A stretch of DNA of 12,041 nt from NCBI GenBank assembly GCA_016718875.1, contig JADKBL010000052.1:1-12041 (forward strand), in the 5' to 3' direction. Made by a program: the position numbers and the translations under genes. Source of the DNA: Bacteroidota bacterium. GTDB lineage: Bacteria > Bacteroidota > Bacteroidia > Bacteroidales > VadinHA17. Below are positions 6,004 through 11,746 of this stretch, one piece after another (positions within the stretch are counted from its first letter, which is position 1; each line of letters opens with the position of its first letter). The notes beneath the pieces were generated by a model. The model saw only the letters and a list, made by a program, of their open reading frames with translations, was not told the DNA's origin and ran no database searches.

Positions 6004-6584
6004 CACGACTCCTTTCGGGCCTGGAATTGCAACTCAAATGGAGAAAACTTAGGCTCTATGTCAATTTCCTTACAATCAACAAAGCCGTTCTTTTCAAAAA
6101 GACTCTTGCAAGAATTGAAATCCAGACAGTTGAAATGAAAATTGCTAGGATAATCTTGGCCTGAAAATAGCTTAACAAGCGCCCACTGGCTTGGACCAAA
6201 ACTCCCAAACGTATCGATAAGTGCGTCCATATCCGCAGGCCACTCAGGGGAAATCTCACCCTTTAAATATTGCTCACATATTTTTTTTAAGTTTGGCGTC
6301 CTTAAAACAACCCTTCCACCAGGGCGTAAAATTCTATTCCATTCGCTCACTACAAATGTCAGATTTCGCCATGGGATATGCTCAATAACATGATTAGCAA
6401 GCACTTCATCAGAAACGCCGTCAGCTATAGGCAGCCTCTCACTTGAAACGTCGCACACAATATCCACATCAGGGAAGTTACTTGTAACCTCCACATGCGC
6501 ATACCCAGGCTGAGGATTTTGCCCAGACCCTATTTCAATTTTTCGAAGATCATAAGATGAAAGAACTCTCAACAAATGCGCCAA
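6003..6584 (-). CDS. SAM-dependent methyltransferase of the Methyltransf_11 type (second of three)
   Basis: The start is a TTG at 6584 placed directly after the preceding stop (TGATTG), with GGTGGG four bases before it. The 193-residue product has motif I IEIGSGQNPQPGYAHVEV (residues 16-33), a shortened form in which the helix after the glycine loop is small. It then has DIVCDVSSERLPIADG, ANHVIEHI (63-70) and RILRPGGRVVLRTPN (84-98). This is the pattern of Methyltransf_11 and of the short enzymes found in O-antigen and capsule clusters. No DNA-methyltransferase catalytic motif is seen. Its stop overlaps the start of the third methyltransferase, so they are likely made together. Confidence 0.85.
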   Translation of the reverse strand: MAHLLRVLSSYDLRKIEIGSGQNPQPGYAHVEVTSNFPDVDIVCDVSSERLPIADGVSDEVLANHVIEHIPWRNLTFVVSEWNRILRPGGRVVLRTPNLKKICEQYLKGEISPEWPADMDALIDTFGSFGPSQWALVKLFSGQDYPSNFHFNCLDFNSCKSLFEKNGFVDCKEIDIEPKFSPFELQFQARKES

Positions 6585-6944
6585 TCAACCCACCATCTTT
6601 TCTGCATGTGAAGCCATTTTTCGAAAAATACCCTTCGATGTTTTTAAATGTGACTCCCCATGCTCGCCCATATACTTAGCAAAAATTTCTTCCATTTGAT
6701 CGTGTGACAAGCTGGCCTCGTCTAAACAGTTGTACCCAAATCTTGCGTGAATCAACTCATGAATCACATGATAAAGAGTAAACTCTGAAGCCCGAAACCA
6801 TATCTTCTTGGCAGAAAAATCCGTAAGCGCCGTCGCATCTGCGCTTTCAGGCTCCGGATGAGACCTGGAGAAGGCGGCGTCACTTTGTAAAATCAATTTC
6901 CAATCATCGCCCATAAATTTGATGTGGAACGTCTTTTGACGCAT
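6585..6944 (-). CDS. Putative HExxH zinc metalloprotein
   Basis: The start is ATG 6944, one base after the RusA stop, with GAAGGGAA upstream; an earlier in-frame ATG lies inside the RusA gene. The 119-residue product has a zinc-protease motif HELIH (residues 62-66) in the context LYHVIHELIHARFGY. A glutamate pair follows in QMEEIFAKYM (residues 86-87) that could supply a third ligand. The N-terminal half (KTFHIKF, WKLILQ, KKIWF) suggests a small beta-sheet before the active helix. This layout resembles small phage zinc-peptidase-like proteins and SprT- or ImmA-like minimal gluzincins. Catalysis is inferred from the motif only. Confidence 0.75.
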   Translation of the reverse strand: MRQKTFHIKFMGDDWKLILQSDAAFSRSHPEPESADATALTDFSAKKIWFRASEFTLYHVIHELIHARFGYNCLDEASLSHDQMEEIFAKYMGEHGESHLKTSKGIFRKMASHAEKMVG

Positions 6945-6945
6945 T

Positions 6946-7404
6946 TCATTCCCTTCGGAATAATGCAGCAATCTCACTCAATTTCTTCGACTTAGAAGCC
7001 AACTTCTTGGGCTTTTCGATTGAGGCAAATCGCGCAACAATCCTATCCTCGCCAGTATAATCACAAACCTCGACAGACGCGACGCGGCGAATCTGCCTGT
7101 CTGAGTCAAGAAAAAGTCCTGCTTCCTGAGCGCAGTCATTTATCATCGCTAGCACATTATCAAAGTCAGACCTCTGGTAGCCCTTGAAGCTGATGTGATA
7201 GGAAGCCTCCACTGACCCCTCGAGAGGCCACGTGCGTTCAACCTGAGCCTCCAGGATCTCTTTCATGGCAGCAATCATAGAAGCCTCGTAGGAACGCTGA
7301 ACCTTGTCTTTACCGAGGAACATCTTGCCAGTTTTTTTGTTTTTAAAAATGGGACGGCTATTCTTTTTGCCACGAGGCGGCATTTTCAAAACAAACTCAA
7401 CCAA
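6946..7404 (-). CDS. rusA: RusA-like Holliday junction resolvase
   Basis: RusA is a homodimeric nuclease that cuts Holliday junctions during phage recombination and replication. The 152-residue product begins VEFVLKMPPRGKKNSRPIF, matching the family's basic 'p.P.pK.RPR' start. RSDFDNVLAMINDCAQEAGL (residues 78-97) and FLDSDRQIRR (98-107) carry the acidic residues of the active site (D80, D82, D90, D100, D102). These correspond to the 'D.DNl.K.ilDal' and 'DDsqi' motifs. It is longer than E. coli RusA (about 120 residues) because of a lysine-rich C-terminal tail. The start is probably the TTG at 7404, five bases after GGGGG; an ATG at 7383 is the alternative. The symbol is by family resemblance. 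Confidence 0.88.
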   Translation of the reverse strand: MVEFVLKMPPRGKKNSRPIFKNKKTGKMFLGKDKVQRSYEASMIAAMKEILEAQVERTWPLEGSVEASYHISFKGYQRSDFDNVLAMINDCAQEAGLFLDSDRQIRRVASVEVCDYTGEDRIVARFASIEKPKKLASKSKKLSEIAALFRRE

Positions 7405-7439
7405 GATATCCCCCAAACAAACTCTTCAATTAGACAAAC

Positions 7440-7457
7440 CGTCCAATCAATTGGACG
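7440..7457. repeat. 18-bp near-perfect palindrome over a stop codon
   Basis: CGTCCAAT (7440-7447) and ATTGGACG (7450-7457) are exact inverted repeats with a 2-bp centre. The element covers the last codons and the stop (7447-7449) of the first methyltransferase and lies about 36 bp before the RusA start. The centre is too small for a good RNA hairpin, so a dimeric DNA-binding site is also possible. Confidence 0.5.
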
Positions 7458-7938
7458 ACTTTTTTAAGACAACATAAAAGCTGTATCGATCGTCCCCGAC
7501 ATCCGGGCCACTTTCAACCAACGTCGCACCGCTAATTTTTGGCAAAAACGATTCGACAAAGCTTTCATGCTCGTATCGCTGCACATGATCAGGGTTTAAA
7601 TCATTTCTATAGAACCTATCATCTGGCAAGTAGAGGATAATATAACCACCATCCTTTGCCATCCGAACCCAGTCCGAGAGAGCTCCAATGTCATCATGAA
7701 AATGCTCTAAGCAATGCGAAGAATAAACAACATCGAACGCCCCAGCCAACTCTCCAAGCTCCTCACTGATCTTATTAAGATTTCTAGTGATGTGCTTCAC
7801 ATGAGGAAACGGCCTGCAATCAATGCCGAAGGCATCTGGAATCACCGGATCGTGACCGCATCCTATGTCAGCAACTTTGCCATTCAAATACTTTGCTATT
7901 TTAGATCTTATTTTTTGAGTCTCTGAAATAAATCCCAT
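7447..7938 (-). CDS. SAM-dependent methyltransferase (first of three)
   Basis: The start ATG at 7938 shares a base with the preceding stop (TGATG). The 163-residue product has motif I KVADIGCGHDPVIPDA (residues 21-36), the acidic ligand in FGIDCRP (D40), and SSHCLEHFHD (73-82). It then has RMAKDGGYIILYLPDD (92-107). This is a compact Methyltransf_11 domain with almost nothing before or after it. The context HCLEHFHD..GAL...R..K.GG is typical of enzymes acting on glycans, lipids or small molecules, and no DNA-methyltransferase motif is present. It differs enough from the other two copies that recent duplication is not evident. Confidence 0.85.
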   Translation of the reverse strand: MGFISETQKIRSKIAKYLNGKVADIGCGHDPVIPDAFGIDCRPFPHVKHITRNLNKISEELGELAGAFDVVYSSHCLEHFHDDIGALSDWVRMAKDGGYIILYLPDDRFYRNDLNPDHVQRYEHESFVESFLPKISGATLVESGPDVGDDRYSFYVVLKKSSN

Positions 7939-8273
7939 CAGTCTGGAATCTCCAGAATCTCTCCGTCTAGCGTTTCGACAAATTTATCCTTAGGCAAAAG
8001 CATTTCATATCCACGAGCGCGTTTAAAGGACGGATATTTTTCAAAAGCTAAAGCAAACTCTTTAGGAGATACCATTCCAGAAAGTTTGACTCGTTGATTT
8101 GTGTTCAGAACTATTTCAGATAGCTTCTGAACCACAAACCCCGGCCTGGCCCATTCCGCTGGCAATCTCAAAAAGATATCCTGTAATTCATCATGCTTTA
8201 TTGTTTCATTTGGAGAACCTTTTGACGCAGCAATAGATTTAATAATCCGAGACATGATCTCTGTTTCATTCAT
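7938..8273 (-). CDS. Hypothetical protein, first gene of the methyltransferase/RusA operon
   Basis: The start is ATG 8273, five bases after GGAG; an earlier in-frame GTG at 8279 lies on the ribosome site itself. The 111-residue product is soluble and mixed in charge, with no cysteines. It has a helical N-terminus (NETEIMSRIIKSIAAS) and a central LPAEWARPGFVVQKLSEIVL. It then has KRARGYEMLLPKDKFVETLD. The pattern of short helices with basic ends could be a winged-helix fold, but no family is recognised. It shares a short (66 bp) divergent control region with the plus-strand gene at 8340. Confidence 0.65.
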   Translation of the reverse strand: MNETEIMSRIIKSIAASKGSPNETIKHDELQDIFLRLPAEWARPGFVVQKLSEIVLNTNQRVKLSGMVSPKEFALAFEKYPSFKRARGYEMLLPKDKFVETLDGEILEIPD

Positions 8274-8316
8274 AAACACTCCGCAGGCTCAAAATGAGAA
8301 GAAGTAGTTAACATCA

Positions 8317-8345
8317 ATCGTATGACCTATAATAGAGTCATGCAA
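8317..8345 (-). promoter_or_regulatory. Candidate promoter of the methyltransferase/RusA operon
   Basis: On the minus strand TTGCAT (8345-8340) and TACGAT (8322-8317) are 17 bases apart. It overlaps the -10 of the plus-strand gene, so the two transcripts would compete. Confidence 0.3.
8328..8333 (+). promoter_or_regulatory. Consensus -10 box just upstream of a start codon
   Basis: A perfect TATAAT lies six bases before the ATG at 8340. Transcription would start about seven bases after the box, that is, at or next to the ATG, giving a leaderless mRNA. The -35 region is poor (TAGTTA at 8305-8310, 17-bp spacing). Confidence 0.5.
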
Positions 8346-8627
8346 AAGGTTATTCGTTTCAAAAGACCGAAAGTGCTTAATCCCTTTGGGGAGTGGCGGG
8401 AAGTTCAAACCGACAGGTTTGACATAGAATTCTTGCGACGCACTTTGACACAGCCGGAAGGCGTGCCAATATCGTTCTCCAAAGCATTACAAATAAAAAT
8501 GCAGGAGTGGATGGCCATCCAGGACCCCAAGGCTCAAACCGAACACTGGCATATTGACCTAATCTCTTACGCCAATTCAAAAGGATTCACGATCGTAGTT
8601 GGCGAAGATGAGTACGAACTGCTCTAG
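8340..8627 (+). CDS. Hypothetical protein, probably from a leaderless mRNA
   Basis: The 95-residue frame beginning at ATG 8340 has no Shine-Dalgarno, but a TATAAT box ends six bases upstream. An in-frame ATG at 8322 would lie upstream of that box. The product has a basic N-terminus (MQKVIRFKRPKVLNPFGEWR), a middle with RFDIEFLRRTLTQ and a helical KALQIKMQEWMAI. It has an acidic C-terminus (VVGEDEYELL). No family is recognised. It is the only plus-strand gene between about 500 and 10300, and its last three bases overlap the last three of the convergent phosphoesterase gene. The protein-like composition and clean boundaries support it, but it is the least certain of the longer genes. Confidence 0.6.
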   Translation: MQKVIRFKRPKVLNPFGEWREVQTDRFDIEFLRRTLTQPEGVPISFSKALQIKMQEWMAIQDPKAQTEHWHIDLISYANSKGFTIVVGEDEYELL

Positions 8628-9775
8628 GCTTTCCTAACGTACCTTTTCCCATGCACAATTACATGATCGCCAGGAATCATAAAGTGCTCAGATGAAACCA
8701 CTTTATTTTGCACGTCAACGTGGGCAAGCATGAACGAGTTGGTCCACTTATCCATCCCCACCACATATTCAGCCTCAGTCTTGGCAATACATCCAGTCGT
8801 CGTCCAAGAAAGCTTCCCCATAGGGATGTTTGCAAACGTCTCCACCTCTGGTCTGTGGGTGTGGCCTGAAGTCCCAGAGAGCCCAAACGAAAGATCTTTA
8901 AAATGACTTGCGACAAAGGAATTATAGTAAACCTTGTAATTCTGCTTTAGCTCTCCGCTTATGTCTGATTGAGACCACGCGGCAAGATCTACCTTGCATA
9001 CAAGATTAATCTGAAATTCATCTAATCCAAAAACATGAGATAGGCTTAGCCCCATCACGTCCGAAAGGATAACCTTCATAGCAGGCGTTTTTTCACTCAG
9101 CAGAGTCATAAGACGCCACTCATGATTTCCAGCGATCAAATCAATCTGAGCATTTGGACACGCCCTTCTTAGAGCGCCAAAAATATGTGTTTTTACAAAA
9201 TTAAATCGCTCAAGAATTTTGATCTGCCTTAAATCAATACTAAATCGACTGGCTTCATAAAGATCAAATACGTCGCCGTTTAGAACAATGACATCAGGCT
9301 GGATCCTCTCGGCGGTGTCTATGAACACTGAAAGACAAAATGGGTCAGCATCAATGTCATGAAAATCACTACCAACCAAGATAGTCTTGAACCTTCCTTT
9401 ATCTTTTTCTTTAACCGCAAATTTCTCATGATAGGGAAGAACCTCTTTTTGATAAAACTCACGATACAAATCAAGAGATGCGTGCTTGGCGATCTTTCTC
9501 TCAAGGGAGTGTTGCCCCCTGGATAGCTCTAGCCCAGCCTGCCTTCGAAACTCATGGAACGTACCGAAAAACTGTGACCATGTAGCATCGCTATATTTTC
9601 CGTTTACTCGATAAAAATTCCGAGAAATCACCTTGAACGGATTAGCCCCTTGAAGCGCCCTCAAGTCATCGACACATTTTTCTGGAGTGGCGTCGGTATC
9701 AAACTTCTTCGTTCTCTCAGACATAACAGCTAGTTCATGATGAGTCAGCTTAGGTAGCACTTTTTTCTTAGACAA
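8624..9775 (-). CDS. Calcineurin-like metallophosphoesterase with an extra N-terminal domain
   Basis: Metallophosphoesterases use two metal ions to cleave phosphomonoesters or diesters. The 383-residue product (start TTG 9775, four bases after GGGGG; a TTG at 9808 lacks a ribosome site) shows all family motifs in order: D137-x-H139 in VGSDFHDID, GD at 167-168 in VLNGDVFD, GNHE at 216-219, H291 in VASHF, and GHTH at 304-307. The first 125 residues are a separate domain with ALQGANPFKVISRNFYRVNG and TWSQFFGTFHEFRRQAGLEL, which looks helical and basic and may bind DNA or a partner. Phage relatives are known but their substrates are mostly undefined. A role in nucleic-acid or nucleotide-signal breakdown is possible, not shown. 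Confidence 0.87.
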   Translation of the reverse strand: MSKKKVLPKLTHHELAVMSERTKKFDTDATPEKCVDDLRALQGANPFKVISRNFYRVNGKYSDATWSQFFGTFHEFRRQAGLELSRGQHSLERKIAKHASLDLYREFYQKEVLPYHEKFAVKEKDKGRFKTILVGSDFHDIDADPFCLSVFIDTAERIQPDVIVLNGDVFDLYEASRFSIDLRQIKILERFNFVKTHIFGALRRACPNAQIDLIAGNHEWRLMTLLSEKTPAMKVILSDVMGLSLSHVFGLDEFQINLVCKVDLAAWSQSDISGELKQNYKVYYNSFVASHFKDLSFGLSGTSGHTHRPEVETFANIPMGKLSWTTTGCIAKTEAEYVVGMDKWTNSFMLAHVDVQNKVVSSEHFMIPGDHVIVHGKRYVRKA

Positions 9776-9924
9776 GGAACCCCCATTGTCGGTGGATTGC
9801 CTCAACAAAAATACAACGTGCGCCTTAAGTTTAGGCAGTTGGCCGAAGAAAGAGATAGTCCAGTTTTTATTGTTAATTAATCGGAGCCGAAAAATGAACC
9901 ACCACTAACATCAAGAAATACAAA

Positions 9925-10254
9925 TTATTCCCAACGTCCATATCGGCCAAGAGCACGCATGTAATACATAACTTCACGAAGCGAATACCTATACGCAGCG
10001 ATGATGTTTTTTCGTTTTTTAAAAGAAGCGAATGTTGTCATCTTTTTTGTAACGCCATCAAACACCTCATCGCCCTTCATAAGAAAGGCGTTGCGATACA
10101 GGCGGCCTTTTTTGTCGATTACAAACGCATGTATCATTTTGAAACGCTTGAACTTTTTGTTGTCGATCATGGCATGAGCGCACTCACGCTCGCTCGGGTA
10201 GGGCGTCCTAATGCGACTTGGGAGATGTTGTTTTGCCTTAATCCATATAGCCAT
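9925..10254 (-). CDS. Small basic hypothetical protein
   Basis: This is a 109-residue protein, strongly basic and rich in Lys, Arg and Tyr (NKKFKRFKMIHAFVIDKKGR; FKKRKNIIAAYRYSLREVMYYMRALGRYGRW). It has an N-terminal AIWIKAKQHLP. The composition suggests RNA or DNA binding. The segment AFVIDKKGRLYRNAFLMKGDEVFDGV looks like a small beta-meander. No family is recognised. The ATG at 10254 follows AAGTGG by five bases. It is transcribed leftward from the divergent region carrying the palindrome at 10277-10298. Confidence 0.68.
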   Translation of the reverse strand: MAIWIKAKQHLPSRIRTPYPSERECAHAMIDNKKFKRFKMIHAFVIDKKGRLYRNAFLMKGDEVFDGVTKKMTTFASFKKRKNIIAAYRYSLREVMYYMRALGRYGRWE

Positions 10255-10262
10255 AGAACCAC

Positions 10263-10291
10263 TTTACATCTTGTAATGTTAATAGTAAAGT
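10263..10291 (+). promoter_or_regulatory. Candidate promoter of the plus-strand gene pair at 10325
   Basis: TTTACA (10263-10268) and TAAAGT (10286-10291) are 17 bases apart. The -10 lies inside the palindrome at 10277-10298, so a bound repressor would block it. Confidence 0.4.
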
Positions 10292-10298
10292 ATTAACA
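10277..10298. promoter_or_regulatory. Operator-like perfect inverted repeat in the divergent region
   Basis: TGTTAATA (10277-10284) and TATTAACA (10291-10298) are perfect 8-bp inverted repeats with a 6-bp spacer. The half-site centres are 14 bp apart, which is plausible for a dimeric repressor. The element overlaps the -10 boxes of both candidate divergent promoters. Partial half-sites occur at 9871-9877 (TGTTAAT, upstream of the phosphoesterase gene) and 8308-8313 (TTAACA, in the other divergent region). Confidence 0.6.
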
Positions 10299-10312
10299 GA
10301 GGCGAGTTTCAA
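10284..10312 (-). promoter_or_regulatory. Candidate promoter of the basic protein gene at 10254
   Basis: On the minus strand TTGAAA (10312-10307) and TTTACT (10289-10284) are separated by 17 bases. Its -10 also falls in the palindrome. Confidence 0.4.
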
Positions 10313-10324
10313 AGTGAGAGGTTA

Positions 10325-11074
10325 ATGAAATACTACGAGTTCTTAGAAACCATAAAGCAGAACAAGATACATACCATGGGTCAGCCCGTTAATATGGCCC
10401 CCAATCTATATGCAGAAATGGTACGAGAGACGGTCCCATTTGTCTTTGTTCCACGCGATGAACTGCGAAGTGTTCCGTTAGCTGCTGAGCAGGAAATATT
10501 AGATTTACCCTTTAAAACTTGCTTCTTTGAGATGCTGGGAAAGGCAATAACTACGATAAACGAAGATGGACGGGATGCGGGGGTAGACGGCATCTTGGTC
10601 AATGAGATTTCGCCCCGCACCTACAACATGCTGTTGTTTATGTACGAAGTTGAGGACGCAACACGCAGGCATACTGTATATGCTATGGACAGCAAGCACA
10701 TGGGGGAGCTCAGTCGCCACATGGTGGGCATTGTTAAGTCTCTCTTGGAACAGCTAACCGAGCAGGATGCAGGAATCATAAACCCCAGGCACTCGGTTAA
10801 AATGAAAATAAATGGCGAGAAAATACAACACCGAATAAATCGAATAATTTATGTCGCATCAAAAAAGCAGCGGAGCGAAGCGCAGGCACACGTTTCAAAA
10901 GAAATAGATTGGTCTCATCGATTTGAAGTGCGCGGTCATTGGCGCAAAGTGGACCGAATAGGAAAGGACCGTGAGGGTCTTTACTGCGTAGAAGGCCATA
11001 CTTGGGTGAAGGAGCATGTCAGGGGGCCTGAAGAAATGCCTTTAATTAAAAAGACTAGAATTGTTACTGGATAA
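10325..11074 (+). CDS. Hypothetical protein with a C-terminal 'RGHWR...HVRG' module
   Basis: The ATG at 10325 follows GAGAGG closely. The 249-residue product is soluble. The first 60 residues (MGQPVNMAPNLYAEMVRETV, then PFVFVPRDELRSV) and the middle (LPFKTCFFEMLGKAIT; LFMYEVEDATRRHTVYAMDS) look like an alpha/beta domain. Residues 199-247 (FEVRGHWRKVDRIGKDREG, then YCVEGHTWVKEHVRGPEE, then LIKKTRIV) match a short module I recall from many phage and actinobacterial hypothetical proteins ('VRGHWR...W V..h.RG......k.r.v'). The role of that module is not established. It is followed after seven bases by a DNA-binding-type gene, so the two probably form an operon. Confidence 0.78.
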   Translation: MKYYEFLETIKQNKIHTMGQPVNMAPNLYAEMVRETVPFVFVPRDELRSVPLAAEQEILDLPFKTCFFEMLGKAITTINEDGRDAGVDGILVNEISPRTYNMLLFMYEVEDATRRHTVYAMDSKHMGELSRHMVGIVKSLLEQLTEQDAGIINPRHSVKMKINGEKIQHRINRIIYVASKKQRSEAQAHVSKEIDWSHRFEVRGHWRKVDRIGKDREGLYCVEGHTWVKEHVRGPEEMPLIKKTRIVTG

Positions 11075-11081
11075 TATTGAA

Positions 11082-11390
11082 ATGCCTGCAAAGATAAAAA
11101 ACGTGCTCCAAAAACCTCAATATAAAATCCATAGGATCGCCTTAACGGAGCGGCAACGGGCTTTTTTAAAGACTAAAAACAAGAGCATATCAGCCGCCGC
11201 AACATCTGCTATTCTTGAGAATATTCAAGATGTTACGAACGAAAAAGAAGATCAAAATTTATATAAAACCATATCCATTCCAACCGCTGCCTTTGAAAAA
11301 ATCAAAGCAATTTCTGGGACACAAAATAAATCTATCGCCGAAATAATAAGAGCATGTATAGACAAAGAAATTAAAAAATGCTCGAAATAA
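11082..11390 (+). CDS. Tandem ribbon-helix-helix protein
   Basis: The start is probably ATG 11082, seven bases after the preceding stop, with only a weak GGATAA upstream; an in-frame TTG at 11061 would overlap that gene. The 102-residue product has two similar halves. Residues about 14-48 (YKIHRIALTERQRAFLKTKN then KSISAAATSAILENI) and 61-98 (YKTISIPTAAFEKIKAISG then NKSIAEIIRACIDKEIKK) each have a strand, a helix, a turn with K-S-I and a second helix. The second half is a clear Arc/CopG-like ribbon-helix-helix. Two in one chain would give a built-in pseudodimer that binds operator DNA. The palindrome at 10277-10298 is a natural candidate target (inference). Confidence 0.75.
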   Translation: MPAKIKNVLQKPQYKIHRIALTERQRAFLKTKNKSISAAATSAILENIQDVTNEKEDQNLYKTISIPTAAFEKIKAISGTQNKSIAEIIRACIDKEIKKCSK

Positions 11391-11412
11391 CATGCAATTT
11401 TCTTCAAGCCCA

Positions 11413-11439
11413 TTGACGTATTACGTTAGCAGATAGGAT
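11413..11439 (+). promoter_or_regulatory. Candidate promoter of the AT-hook gene
   Basis: TTGACG (11413-11418) and TAGGAT (11434-11439) are 15 bases apart, a short but possible spacing. It lies in the only gap between the ribbon-helix-helix gene and the AT-hook gene. Confidence 0.35.
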
Positions 11440-11479
11440 AAGAAAGTTTCCTAAACCATAACCCCAAAAGGAGCATCAA

Positions 11480-11746
11480 ATGGGAAGACCAAGAGGTTCA
11501 AAAAACAAAATCGTAGACGCTACAGTTTTATCAGGACCAAAACGACGAGGACGCCCTCGCAAGATTGCCACTGATGCTGCAAACACCATCACAAACACAG
11601 TTCGACAAGCTAGACCTGAAACCACATCAGAAATCGAAGTGGCCCTTCAACTTAAAGGCTACCCTTCCATTAAAATTCCTTTGAGTGTTTTTACTAGCTC
11701 TGAAGCACGAACAAAACTCGCGAATTTCCTGTCTAACTTACAGTAA
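11480..11746 (+). CDS. AT-hook DNA-binding protein
   Basis: The ATG at 11480 follows AAAGGAG by six bases, a strong ribosome site. The 88-residue product has two AT-hook cores: GRPRG at residues 2-6 followed by SKNK, and RRGRPRK at 22-28. AT-hooks bind the minor groove of A+T-rich DNA. After an alanine/threonine-rich linker, the C-terminal half (EIEVALQLKGYPSIKIPLSV, then SSEARTKLANFLSNLQ) looks like a small folded domain and may dimerise or bind a partner. A nucleoid-like or silencing role is plausible but not shown. It has its own candidate promoter and terminator, so it is probably monocistronic. Confidence 0.82.
   Translation: MGRPRGSKNKIVDATVLSGPKRRGRPRKIATDAANTITNTVRQARPETTSEIEVALQLKGYPSIKIPLSVFTSSEARTKLANFLSNLQ

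Noticed and set aside
5311..7938. Phage DNA methyltransferases protecting against restriction
   Set aside because: None of the three proteins shows an N/D-PP-Y or PCQ catalytic motif, and all look like Methyltransf_11-type or CmoB-like enzymes.
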